A stretch of DNA of 64,000 nucleotides from Streptomyces sp. NBC_01260 (lineage in GTDB: Bacteria; Actinomycetota; Actinomycetes; Streptomycetales; Streptomycetaceae): positions 4,278,001-4,342,000 of the forward strand of contig NZ_CP108464.1 in the NCBI RefSeq assembly GCF_036226405.1. The letters run 5' to 3'. The position numbers and the translations under genes were made by a program. Below the pieces are notes generated by a model, which searched no databases, was not told where the DNA came from, and saw only the letters and a list, made by a program, of their open reading frames with translations. Below, one piece after another: positions 17,340-24,913 of this stretch; the first letter of the stretch is position 1, and every line of letters starts with the position of its first letter.

Positions 17340-17390
17340 TCACCACAGGCCGCTTGACCACCACGGGCCGCTTGATCACCACGGGCCGCT
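17337..17390 (+). repeat. Three tandem 18-bp repeats
   Basis: Three near-identical 18-base units (TGATCACCACGGGCCGCT) run end to end from the stop codon of the epimerase remnant. The first differs from the third at one position and the second at one position. Function is unknown; they may be replication slippage next to a deletion scar. Confidence 0.8.
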
Positions 17391-17700
17391 CCGGGTTCTG
17401 GACAACCTGCCGTGCCGTGCCGTCGTCGCGATCGGCGCGATCGGCGGGGTTGCGGAGTGCGCCGGGGCCTGAGTGCGTGACCCGTACCCGGCCGCACGCG
17501 CGTATACCGGCGATACGGCGTGCGGCGTTCAGTGGGCGCGGTCCCGCCGCAAGCCGGATTCCGGCCCACGACACCTTGTCCGCCACGCATCGTCGCCGCC
17601 TGATCACCATTGGCAACGGCGGGCCCGTCCCCCAACGATGAGCCTGCCGGGTGGATTCCTTCCGAGAGCGGTGGGACCGGTGTGGTGAAGGGAGTCCGTC
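17391..17700 (+). promoter_or_regulatory. Upstream region of the RiPP-like operon
   Basis: This 310-base stretch has no convincing gene. It should hold the promoter of the precursor peptide. TTGGCA at 17610 with AACGAT 18 bases later is a weak candidate pair. The region ends with a strong GAAGGGAG ribosome binding site (17687-17694), six bases before the precursor ATG. Confidence 0.35.
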
Positions 17701-17784
17701 ATGAACGAGGAGACCCAGCACATCGAAGAGGTCACGGAAGAGGAGCTTCCCGAGTTCGCCCTGATGATCGACGTCCCCGACTAG
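17701..17784 (+). CDS. Putative RiPP precursor peptide, 27 residues
   Basis: This short gene was found by eye in front of a modification-enzyme operon. The first in-frame ATG after a stop is preceded by GAAGGGAG six bases away. The peptide has a very acidic first half (nine Glu in the first 18 residues), like a leader, and a hydrophobic C-terminus LPEFALMIDVPD. The tail has no Cys, Ser or Thr, so classical azoline formation by the YcaO enzyme downstream is not possible there; a backbone amide reaction or hydroxylation of Asp or Phe is more likely. The F-x-L..D pattern loosely resembles the conserved segment of FxLD-type precursors, which often occur with HExxH proteins. A small hairpin with the stop codon in its loop (7-bp arms, 17775-17794) and then a strong UUCG hairpin follow. 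Confidence 0.72.
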   Translation: MNEETQHIEEVTEEELPEFALMIDVPD

Positions 17785-17814
17785 GACGTCGGGGGAGTCG
17801 GCACCACTGCGCGC

Positions 17815-17846
17815 ACCGTGCGGCGGGCTTCGGCCCGCCGCACGGT
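17815..17846 (+). terminator. UUCG hairpin between precursor and enzyme genes (attenuator)
   Basis: A perfect 14-bp stem (arm ACCGTGCGGCGGGC) closed by a TTCG tetraloop lies 30 bases after the precursor stop and 68 bases before the HExxH gene. No T-run follows, so partial termination or 3'-end protection of the precursor mRNA is plausible. Either would give many precursor copies per enzyme, as is usual for RiPP operons. Confidence 0.75.
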
Positions 17847-17914
17847 GTCGTCGGCGCGGGGTGCGTCATGGCGTGACCGACCCAGGAGGAGTGGCGAGAG
17901 AGGGGGAGGGCCGC

Positions 17915-18919
17915 ATGCGGGTGGAGCCGAGTGCCCGAGGTGCCGTGGAGGACCGGACATCGCTGCGGGAGCGGATGCGTACGGTGCTCGACCGGGCGGA
18001 TCTGAGGGTGCCGCAGGAGTCCCTGCACCATCCGGCGGCCGTCGAGATCGTTCATCTGGTGCAGCGCGCCCTGCGGTCGGGTCCGCTCGGCCCGGACCGG
18101 CTCCGGTCGTTCTCGGAGCGGCTCGACCGGGTGCCGCCCGCCCCCGTCTGCGGGGCGGCCGCACCGCAGGGGCACTTGAGCCGCAGTGTGGCGCGTGCGT
18201 TGCGGTCGGTTCCGGCGCGGGGCGCGGACGCGCCGGCGGTGACGGCGGACGTCGTCGAGTGGGAGGCGGCCGAACGGGACCTGATGGAAGCGGCGTTGGG
18301 CCTGCTGGAGCGGGTCTGGCCACAGAGCGCGGCCGAGTTGCGGGAGACGGTGGTCGAGGTCGCGCTCCTCGGAGGCGCGGCGATCGACGGATTCACGGAC
18401 TTCGCCGTGCATGGTGCGGTGCTCGTCAACAGGAGTCGCTTGCAGGGGAGTCAGGACGGTGTGCCCGGCGTCGTGAGGTGTGCCGAGGCGCTGGTCCATG
18501 AGGGGGCGCACACGCGGTGCAACGCGGCGGCGGTGGCCGAGCCCTTCCTGCTGCCGGACCGGGCGGGCCGGGGCGGGGCGGATCAGGGCGGACCGGTGCT
18601 GGTCGCCACCCCGCTGCGGGCCGACCCGCGTCCCCTGACCGGCCTCTTCCAGCAGACGGTCGTCCTCGCGCGCAGCGTGCTGCTCTACCGCGCACTGGCC
18701 GGGGAACCGTTCCTGCCCCCCGGTCCGGCGGCGGTCGGGGCCCGGTACGCGAAGCTGCTGGACGGCGCCCGGCAGGCCGTCCGGACCCTGGCAGCCCACA
18801 CGGACAGCCTCACCCCGCACGGCCGGACCGTGCTGGCGGAGTGCGCGGCGGTGATCGGGGAGCCCGCCCGCCACAGCGGCTACGCACCCGAGGACTCCGC
18901 CCCCGGGGGACCCGCGTGA
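17915..18919 (+). CDS. HExxH-motif putative peptide-modifying protein
   Basis: This 334-residue protein is mostly helical and carries HEGAH (His195-Glu196, His199) in ALVHEGAHTRCN, followed about 35 residues later by RADPRPLTGLFQQ. This combination matches the HExxH-motif domain found next to short peptides in RiPP loci. Some such proteins have been shown to be iron- and 2-oxoglutarate-dependent beta-hydroxylases of the precursor rather than proteases; which applies here is inference. No signal peptide or membrane segment is seen. The ATG at 17915 was chosen because GGGGGAGGG lies just before it; a GTG at 17891 is in frame but has no proper spacing. Its stop overlaps the YcaO start (GTGA), implying coupled synthesis. 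Confidence 0.75.
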   Translation: MRVEPSARGAVEDRTSLRERMRTVLDRADLRVPQESLHHPAAVEIVHLVQRALRSGPLGPDRLRSFSERLDRVPPAPVCGAAAPQGHLSRSVARALRSVPARGADAPAVTADVVEWEAAERDLMEAALGLLERVWPQSAAELRETVVEVALLGGAAIDGFTDFAVHGAVLVNRSRLQGSQDGVPGVVRCAEALVHEGAHTRCNAAAVAEPFLLPDRAGRGGADQGGPVLVATPLRADPRPLTGLFQQTVVLARSVLLYRALAGEPFLPPGPAAVGARYAKLLDGARQAVRTLAAHTDSLTPHGRTVLAECAAVIGEPARHSGYAPEDSAPGGPA

Positions 18920-20046
18920 GTGCGTGGACGCCACAGGTCTTCGTGCCCTACCCCGACCACCCCGGCGTCCTGATGGCGCGGGTGGCCGCCCGGTCCGCCG
19001 CGTTCGAGGGGGCCGCTGCCGTTTCCGGGGCCCGGGTGATCGTCGGCAGCGCCACCGGACACGACAGGGACCAGGTCGTCCGGGGTGCGCGCGGCGAACT
19101 CCTCGAACGGATGGGGAACATCGTGGCGGGCCGGGAGGCCGAGGCCGCCGCCGGGACCGTCGCCACCTGGAGCGAGCTCCGCCGCGAGGGGGTGCCCGCC
19201 CTGGAGCCCCATGTACGACCGGAGGAGCGCCGGTTGTGGGTGCGCGCCCGTACGGTGCGGGGCGCCGGGATCCGGGTACCGGCCGGGTCCGCGTACCTCC
19301 GGCACCGGCCCCCGCCCGGCTGCGGCGCCATGCCGTCGGCCGGCTCCACCGGTGTCGCCTCCCACCCCGACCGCGAGGCCGCCGCGCGGCACGCGGCGTG
19401 GGAGGTGCTGGAACGCGATCTGGTGCGCCGCAGCTGGTACGGGCCGGCCGAGTGGCCCCCGTGCCGGCTGCCGGGGGAGCTGGGCGGAGCGCTGGGCGCG
19501 CTCACGGAGGCGCGGGGGCTGGTCGTCACCGCGCTCGCGCTGCCCGCACCGGCCGGGGCCGCCTGCGTGGTGGCGTGCCTGCACCGGCCCGACGGCACGG
19601 GACAGGCCTTCGGCGCCCGGTGCGGGCCGCCGGACACGCTCCCGGCGCTGGTCGAGAAGGCCGCGTACGAAGCGCTCATGGTGCGCTGGAGCATGGGCAC
19701 CGAGACCGCCCGGCGGGCCTGGGCGCAGTGGCACGGCACGACCCCGCCCGGGACGGCCGTGCGGCACGCGCTGTGGGCGTACCACCGGCAGGACAGCCTG
19801 AGCCTGTGGGGACCGGCCCGCGCGCCGGAGGCCGGTCCGCCGGGAGCCCGTACCCGTTCCGCGCGGGCCGATCCGAGCGACCCCCTTCGCATCCTCGCCG
19901 AGCACACCGGCCAGGACGTGATCCTCGTCGACACCACCTCCCGGCCCGCCCGCGACGCGGGCGTTCACGTCGTACGCGTCATCGCACCCGGCGCCCTCCC
20001 GCTGCCCACGGGCAGCGGCCCCGGGCGCCCCCACCCCTTCGGTTAG
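18916..20046 (+). CDS. Stand-alone YcaO-domain protein
   Basis: This 376-residue protein shows the YcaO signature SAGSTGVAS (residues 141-149) leading into the ATP/Mg-binding helix that ends EVLERD (163-168). A second acidic helix, KAAYEALMVRW, lies near 258. It ends with the family's C-terminal pattern VVRVIAPGALPLPTGS...RPHPFG. YcaO enzymes use ATP to activate a peptide backbone amide and make azolines, thioamides or amidines. No ThiF-like/E1 partner, TfuA or dehydrogenase gene is nearby, so it should work alone, as the bottromycin enzymes do. The GTG at 18916 overlaps the HExxH stop. With no Cys/Ser/Thr in the precursor tail, an amidine or unknown backbone reaction is most likely. Confidence 0.82.
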   Translation: MSAWTPQVFVPYPDHPGVLMARVAARSAAFEGAAAVSGARVIVGSATGHDRDQVVRGARGELLERMGNIVAGREAEAAAGTVATWSELRREGVPALEPHVRPEERRLWVRARTVRGAGIRVPAGSAYLRHRPPPGCGAMPSAGSTGVASHPDREAAARHAAWEVLERDLVRRSWYGPAEWPPCRLPGELGGALGALTEARGLVVTALALPAPAGAACVVACLHRPDGTGQAFGARCGPPDTLPALVEKAAYEALMVRWSMGTETARRAWAQWHGTTPPGTAVRHALWAYHRQDSLSLWGPARAPEAGPPGARTRSARADPSDPLRILAEHTGQDVILVDTTSRPARDAGVHVVRVIAPGALPLPTGSGPGRPHPFG

Positions 20047-20059
20047 GAGCCGCACCCGC

Positions 20060-20812
20060 ATGACGTCCGACCCCACCACCCAGGACCGACGCCCGCACTA
20101 CGCAGTTGAGTTCGCGGACGACTACGACCGCTGGTTCGGCAAACCCGGGGTGAGCGGCGCGACCGTGGACGCCCTCGAAGGGCTGGCCGGCGAGGGGCCG
20201 GTGCTCGAACTCGGCATCGGTACGGGCCGCATCGCCCTGCCCCTGCGGGCCCGCGGCCTCGACGTGCACGGCATCGACGCGTCGGAGGCCATGGTCGGCC
20301 GCCTCCGCGCCAAGCCCGGCGGCGTGGACCTGCCCGTCACCATCGGTGACTTCTCCCGGGTGCCGGTGCCGGACCGGGACGTCTTCTCCCTCGTCTACCT
20401 CGCGGCCGGCACCTTCTTCGAACTCCGCGAACAGGCCGACCAGGCACGCTGTTTCGCCCAGGTGGCGCAGCACCTCGCGCCCGGCGGCGTCTTCGTCTTC
20501 GACTCGCACGTGCCCGAGGCCCTCGCGGTGGCCGCGACCGGCTCCCAGGTCGTCTCCGAGGGGGACGACCACCTGGTCCTGTGCTACCGGCGGATCGACC
20601 CGTCGGTCCAGCGCTACAGCTCGCACTACGTCATCCACGAGAACGACCGGACCCGGCAGATGCGCGTCGAGTTCCGCTACGCGGGCGCGGGAGAACTGGA
20701 CCTGATGGCACGCCAGGCGGGGCTGCGGCTCAAGGAGCGCTGGGGGAGCTGGGCGGGCGCTCCCTTCACCCGGGACAGCACCTACCACGTGTCCGTGTAC
20801 GAATCCCGCTGA
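20060..20812 (+). CDS. Class I SAM-dependent methyltransferase
   Basis: This 250-residue methyltransferase has the Rossmann-like fold of the Methyltransf_25 type. Motif I is VLELGIGTGRIALPL (about residues 48-62), the acidic end of strand 2 is in VHGIDASEAM, motif post-I in TIGDFSRVPV and motif IV near VYLAAGTFFEL. It lies 13 bases after the YcaO stop in the same direction and so is probably part of the same operon, methylating either the peptide product or a biosynthetic side chain. The target cannot be inferred. It is not of the isoaspartyl methyltransferase type by motif. Length is ordinary for the family. Confidence 0.85.
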   Translation: MTSDPTTQDRRPHYAVEFADDYDRWFGKPGVSGATVDALEGLAGEGPVLELGIGTGRIALPLRARGLDVHGIDASEAMVGRLRAKPGGVDLPVTIGDFSRVPVPDRDVFSLVYLAAGTFFELREQADQARCFAQVAQHLAPGGVFVFDSHVPEALAVAATGSQVVSEGDDHLVLCYRRIDPSVQRYSSHYVIHENDRTRQMRVEFRYAGAGELDLMARQAGLRLKERWGSWAGAPFTRDSTYHVSVYESR

Positions 20813-20854
20813 GTACGACGTCCCGCACAACCGCTACCTCCCACGGAGGACCGC

Positions 20855-22099
20855 ATGAGCCAGCCCGATCAGCTGTGGCAGCCCGGTGCAGAGGAACGGC
20901 CCGATCCGCCGGCCGAACGGCTGCGGTCGTTCCCGCTCGGCCATGCGGACGGGCTCGACCCATTGCCGGAGCTGGCCGAGCTGCGCCGGCACGAACCCGT
21001 CGTCCGGGTACGGATGCCCGGCGGCGGCACCGCCTGGCTCGTCACCCGCCATGCCGACGTGCGCCGGGTGCTGGCCGACCCCCGGTTCAGCCGCAGCCGC
21101 GCGACCCGGGGGAAGGGGCCGGGAGGCCGTACGACGGCCCTGCCCGACTCGATCCTGGCCACCGATCCGCCCGACCACTCCCGGCTGCGCAGGCTCGTCG
21201 CGCCCGCGCTGACCGTCCCCAGGTCGGAGGCGATGCGCCGGGACATCGCGCGCCTGGCGGACGAGCTGCTGACGAGGATGACGGAGGTGGCAGAGACCGC
21301 GCAGGGGACGGGGGCCGACCTCGTCCCCCACTTCTGCCGGCTCCTCCCCCTCACCGTCATCTGCGATCTGCTCGGCACCCCACGCGTGGACGCCGACCTG
21401 CTCGACGCCTGGGACGGCACCCTGCGCAGCACCACCGCGAAGAACGCCGAAGTGACCGCCGCGGTACACGAGATGACCGTCTACCTCACCCGGCTCGTCG
21501 CCGCCAAGCGGGCCCATCCCGCCGACGACATGCTCAGCACGCTCATCGCGGCGCGCGACGACGGTGACCGGCTGAGCGAGGGCGAGCTCGTCTCGTTCTG
21601 CCTCGTGCTGTTCACGGGCGGCTACGGCACCACGGCCAACCGGCTGGCCGGGATCGTCCATCTCCTGCTCGAACAGCCCGAGCGGTACGTGTTGTTGTGC
21701 CGTGAGGGCCACCGGGTCCCGGGCGCCGTCGAGGAGCTCCTGCGGTACGCCCAGGCCGCCATGGGCGCCAATGTGCGGGTGGCCACCGAGAGCGTCCGGC
21801 TGGGGGACGTGACCGTCGGGGAGGGGGAGTCGGTCATCGCGCTCATGGCGTCCGCCAACCACGACGAGGACGTCTATCCCGACCCCGGCGTGCTCGACCT
21901 CACCCGGTCCGCCGTCGGCCACCTTGCCTTCGGTCACGGCGTCCACTTCTGCGTCGGCGCGCAGCTCGCCCGCGTACAGCTCCAGGAAGCTCTGACCGCC
22001 CTGACCCGCCGCCTGCCCGGCCTCCGCGCCGCCGGTCCGCCCAGCTGGCGGACCGGGCAGACCACCAGGGCCCCGCGGACCCTGCCGGTGACCTGGTGA
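20855..22099 (+). CDS. Cytochrome P450
   Basis: This 414-residue class I bacterial P450 should catalyse oxidation of the pathway product or intermediate. The heme-binding loop FGHGVHFCVGAQLAR carries the thiolate ligand Cys366; the K-helix ExxR is in VEELLRY and the C-helix HSRLRR is present. The I-helix reads FTGGYGTTANRL, so the usual acid before the Thr pair is Gly. This A/G-G-x-E/D-T variant is seen in P450s that use substrate groups for proton delivery or do unusual chemistry. It follows the methyltransferase by 42 bases with CACGGAGGACC before the ATG. No ferredoxin gene is adjacent, so redox partners must come from elsewhere. Confidence 0.92.
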   Translation: MSQPDQLWQPGAEERPDPPAERLRSFPLGHADGLDPLPELAELRRHEPVVRVRMPGGGTAWLVTRHADVRRVLADPRFSRSRATRGKGPGGRTTALPDSILATDPPDHSRLRRLVAPALTVPRSEAMRRDIARLADELLTRMTEVAETAQGTGADLVPHFCRLLPLTVICDLLGTPRVDADLLDAWDGTLRSTTAKNAEVTAAVHEMTVYLTRLVAAKRAHPADDMLSTLIAARDDGDRLSEGELVSFCLVLFTGGYGTTANRLAGIVHLLLEQPERYVLLCREGHRVPGAVEELLRYAQAAMGANVRVATESVRLGDVTVGEGESVIALMASANHDEDVYPDPGVLDLTRSAVGHLAFGHGVHFCVGAQLARVQLQEALTALTRRLPGLRAAGPPSWRTGQTTRAPRTLPVTW

Positions 22100-22151
22100 C
22101 GGCGGATCGTGCACGTTGCGCGAAGACCATGTTGCCTTGTGTTGCGTGAAG

Positions 22152-22166
22152 TTGACGCACCGTCAA
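22152..22166. promoter_or_regulatory. Inverted repeat in the subtilisin upstream region
   Basis: TTGACG and its complement are separated by three bases. The left arm is also a good -35 hexamer, so a regulator bound here could block transcription of the protease gene 150 bases downstream. Confidence 0.35.
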
Positions 22167-22316
22167 TGCTATGTCGAGGTCATGACAGCATCCCGGGATC
22201 GCTTGCCCGGCCCGAATCCACCGCGCCATCGTCGATTGCGGCATACGGACCCCGTACGCCGCACCCGATGGGCGCGCGGACTCCCTCGCGCGCCACCGTT
22301 CGAGGAGGACCTCCCG

Positions 22317-23528
22317 ATGGCAGCATTGCGCAACGTCAAGCGGCGGATCGCCGCTCTGATCGCCACCACGACCACCGCGGCCCTGGCAGCCGCGGTCGGT
22401 GCGGCCTTACCCGCCCAGGCGGCCGCGCCGGAGGGCAGAATTCTGCACGCCGGGGCAGCGGAGGCGGTGCCGGGAAGCTACATCGTCACGCTGAAGCAGT
22501 CGGCCGGGTTCAAGGCGTCCGGGTCCGACGGCAAGCAGCTCATAGCCGGCTACGGCGGCCGCATCGAGCGCACCTACTCATCGGCGCTGAACGGCTACGC
22601 CGCGGCTCTCAGCAGCACCGGGGCCAAGCGGCTGGCCGCCGACCCGGCCGTCGCCTCGGTCGAGCAGGACCAGAAGGTCCACGCGACCGCCACCCAGAGC
22701 AACGCCCCCTGGGGCCTCGACCGGATCGACCAGGCGAACCTGCCGCTGAGCGGCACGTACACCTATCCGGACTCGGCGGGCGGCGGCACCACCGTCTACG
22801 TCCTGGACACCGGGGTGCGCATCACCCACCAGGAGATCAGCGGCCGGGCCTCGTACGGCTACGACTTCGTCGACAACGACACCACTGCCCAGGACGGGTA
22901 CGGCCACGGCACCCATGTGGCCACGACCGTCGCGGGGAGCACCTACGGGGTGGCGAAGAAGGCGAAGATCGTCGCCGTGCGCGTCCTCGGCAACGACGGC
23001 TCCGGCACCACCGCCGGGGTCATCGCCGGGGTCGACTGGATCACCGCCAACCACGTCGCCTCGTCCGTCGCGAACGTGTCGCTCGGCGGCGGCGCCAGCA
23101 CCACGCTGGACAACGCGGTGAGCCGGTCGATCGCGTCCGGGGTCACGTACTCCATCGCGGCGGGTAATTCGGGGGCGCTCGCGTCCAACTACTCCCCCGC
23201 CCGGGTCGCCGCCGCGATCACGGTCGGTGCCACGACCAGGACCGACGCCCGCGCGAGCTACTCGAACTACGGCTCCGCCGTGGACATCTTCGCGCCGGGC
23301 TCCGGCATCACGGCGGGCTGGAACAGTTCGGACAGCGCCACGTACACCGGCGACGGCACGTCCTTCGCCGCGCCGCACGTCTCCGGTGCGGCCGCGGTCT
23401 ACCTGACGAACCACCCCGGCGCCTCCCCGGCGGCCGTGGCCTCGGCACTCGTGAACGGCGCGACGTCGGGCGTCCTCACGGGTGTCGGATCCGGCTCCCC
23501 GAACAAGCTGCTCAAGCTCGTCCCGTAA
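22317..23528 (+). CDS. Secreted subtilisin-like serine protease (S8)
   Basis: This 403-residue preproprotease has a signal peptide (NVKRRIAALI, hydrophobic to about residue 34, cut after AQA), an inhibitor-I9 propeptide (PGSYIVTLKQ to VEQDQKVHA) and a proteinase-K-like catalytic domain from about NAPWGLDRID. The triad is visible as Asp in YVLDTGV, His in GHGTHVA and Ser in GTSFAAPH; the oxyanion Asn is in AAGNSG. The ATG at 22317 has GAGGAGG upstream; longer in-frame starts would bury the signal sequence. It is an extracellular nutrient protease by family. It sits 218 bases after the P450, so a role in trimming an exported peptide is possible but not needed to explain it. Confidence 0.95.
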   Translation: MAALRNVKRRIAALIATTTTAALAAAVGAALPAQAAAPEGRILHAGAAEAVPGSYIVTLKQSAGFKASGSDGKQLIAGYGGRIERTYSSALNGYAAALSSTGAKRLAADPAVASVEQDQKVHATATQSNAPWGLDRIDQANLPLSGTYTYPDSAGGGTTVYVLDTGVRITHQEISGRASYGYDFVDNDTTAQDGYGHGTHVATTVAGSTYGVAKKAKIVAVRVLGNDGSGTTAGVIAGVDWITANHVASSVANVSLGGGASTTLDNAVSRSIASGVTYSIAAGNSGALASNYSPARVAAAITVGATTRTDARASYSNYGSAVDIFAPGSGITAGWNSSDSATYTGDGTSFAAPHVSGAAAVYLTNHPGASPAAVASALVNGATSGVLTGVGSGSPNKLLKLVP

Positions 23529-23539
23529 CGACCTGACGG

Positions 23540-23580
23540 CCGGGGGCGCGTACGGGACATTTCCCCGCACGCGCCCCCGG
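23540..23580 (+). terminator. Terminator after the subtilisin gene
   Basis: Perfect 12-bp arms (CCGGGGGCGCGT and complement) enclose a 17-base loop, 12 bases past the protease stop. Confidence 0.75.
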
Positions 23581-23865
23581 TATGCGTCGTCCGGCAGGAG
23601 CCGCTCCTGGCCTGAAAGACCAGTTCAGCGGCTTGATACCGCGAGGCGTCGCCCCATGCGCCCCGGGGTGCGGATCCTGACATGTCCGGACCGTTTGCTA
23701 CGGCGGTATTTCGGTGTCATGGCGAGAGCAGCCGGGATCTGGTGGCACCGCGGAGGTGCGGACCAGACTGACGCCCGCACATCTGTGCTCACGGCCCGTC
23801 CCCCCCCAGAAAGCTCAGCGGCACATGCAGACGTCCCCCGGCCCCGGCGACCCCGAAGCGCACCG

Positions 23866-23913
23866 TTCGTGCGCGGTTTCGCGTGCGGATTCGTGCGCGG
23901 TTCCGCGTGCGGG
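23866..23913 (+). repeat. Two tandem 24-bp units before the ABC permease gene
   Basis: Two 24-base units starting TTCGTGCGCGG differ at two positions and end 15 bases before the permease ATG, just before its GGGGAGGAGG ribosome binding site. They could be translated only if a much earlier start were used, which the ribosome binding site argues against. The gap from 23581 to 23928 otherwise shows no gene and probably carries the transporter promoter. Confidence 0.7.
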
Positions 23914-23928
23914 GAGGAGGTGCCGCGC

Positions 23929-24912
23929 ATGGTGCGCTATGTGATGCGCAAGGCGGCGGGCTGGCTGCTGATGATCGTCGTGGCGACCAACGCCACGTAT
24001 TTCCTGGCCAGTTGGTTCCTGGACCCGCGGTCGAACTTCAAGGAGCTGCGGCCCGTCCGCAGCGAGGCCCGGATCGACCAGGCCCTCGCGCCCTACAACC
24101 TGGACCCGCGGGTACCGGTGGTGCACCGGTGGTGGGACTGGTTCACCTCGGTGGTCGTCCACTTCGACTGGGGGAGGTCCCCCACCGGCGTCTCCGTCAA
24201 CGGCGAGATCGGCTACCGCTCCCTCGTCAGCGCCGAGTTGGTCGTCATCGCGACGGTCCTCTCCGTGGTGATCGGCGTATCACTCGGTGTGTACACGGCG
24301 TCGAGGCAGTACGGCTGGGGCGACCGGGTGTCGCAGGCCGTCTCCATCGCGGTGTTCAACATCCCGACGTCCGTCGCCGCGCTCGCCGTGGTCTTCGTCG
24401 CCATCTGGCTCAACCAGCACGCCGGGCTGCGCTTCCTCTACGTCGCCGGGGAGAACTCACCGAACGTCGAAGGATTCCTCCCGACCATGGGTGACCGCTT
24501 CCTGCACCTGATCCTGCCGACCCTGACCCTGACCCTGATGGGCTACGTCGGCTACCACCTGACGCAGCGCTCGCTGCTGCTCGACACGATCAACGCCGAC
24601 TTCGTACGGACCGCACGGGCCACCGGACTCACCCGGACCCAGGCGATCCGCAGACACGCCCTGCGGACCGCGCTCATCCCGACGGCGACGTCCGTGGCGT
24701 TCAGTGTCCCGGCGATTTTCACCGGGGCCATCATCACCGAGACGATCTTCGGCTGGAACGGCATGGGCCGCTACTTCATCCAGACCATCAGCAAGAACGA
24801 CGTGCACGGCACGGTCGCGACGGCCGCCTTCGCCGCCGTCCTGACGGCGGTCGGCGCGATCCTCGCGGACATCGCCACGGCCCTCCTCGACCCGAGAGTG
24901 AGGGTGAGCTGA
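23929..24912 (+). CDS. Peptide/nickel-type ABC transporter permease 1 (DppB-like)
   Basis: This 327-residue permease is one half of the membrane channel of an oligopeptide/nickel-class importer. Six helices are visible, starting with MRKAAGWLLMIVVATNATYFLASW, which is the DppB-type N-terminal helix followed by a large extracytoplasmic loop. The EAA coupling loop reads RTARATGLTRTQAIRRHALRTALIP, matching the family. The ATG at 23929 with GGAGGAGG upstream is chosen over longer forms. It heads a four-gene operon (permease, permease, fused ATPases, binding protein), the standard order except that the binding protein is last. Confidence 0.93.
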   Translation: MVRYVMRKAAGWLLMIVVATNATYFLASWFLDPRSNFKELRPVRSEARIDQALAPYNLDPRVPVVHRWWDWFTSVVVHFDWGRSPTGVSVNGEIGYRSLVSAELVVIATVLSVVIGVSLGVYTASRQYGWGDRVSQAVSIAVFNIPTSVAALAVVFVAIWLNQHAGLRFLYVAGENSPNVEGFLPTMGDRFLHLILPTLTLTLMGYVGYHLTQRSLLLDTINADFVRTARATGLTRTQAIRRHALRTALIPTATSVAFSVPAIFTGAIITETIFGWNGMGRYFIQTISKNDVHGTVATAAFAAVLTAVGAILADIATALLDPRVRVS

Positions 24913-24913
24913 C

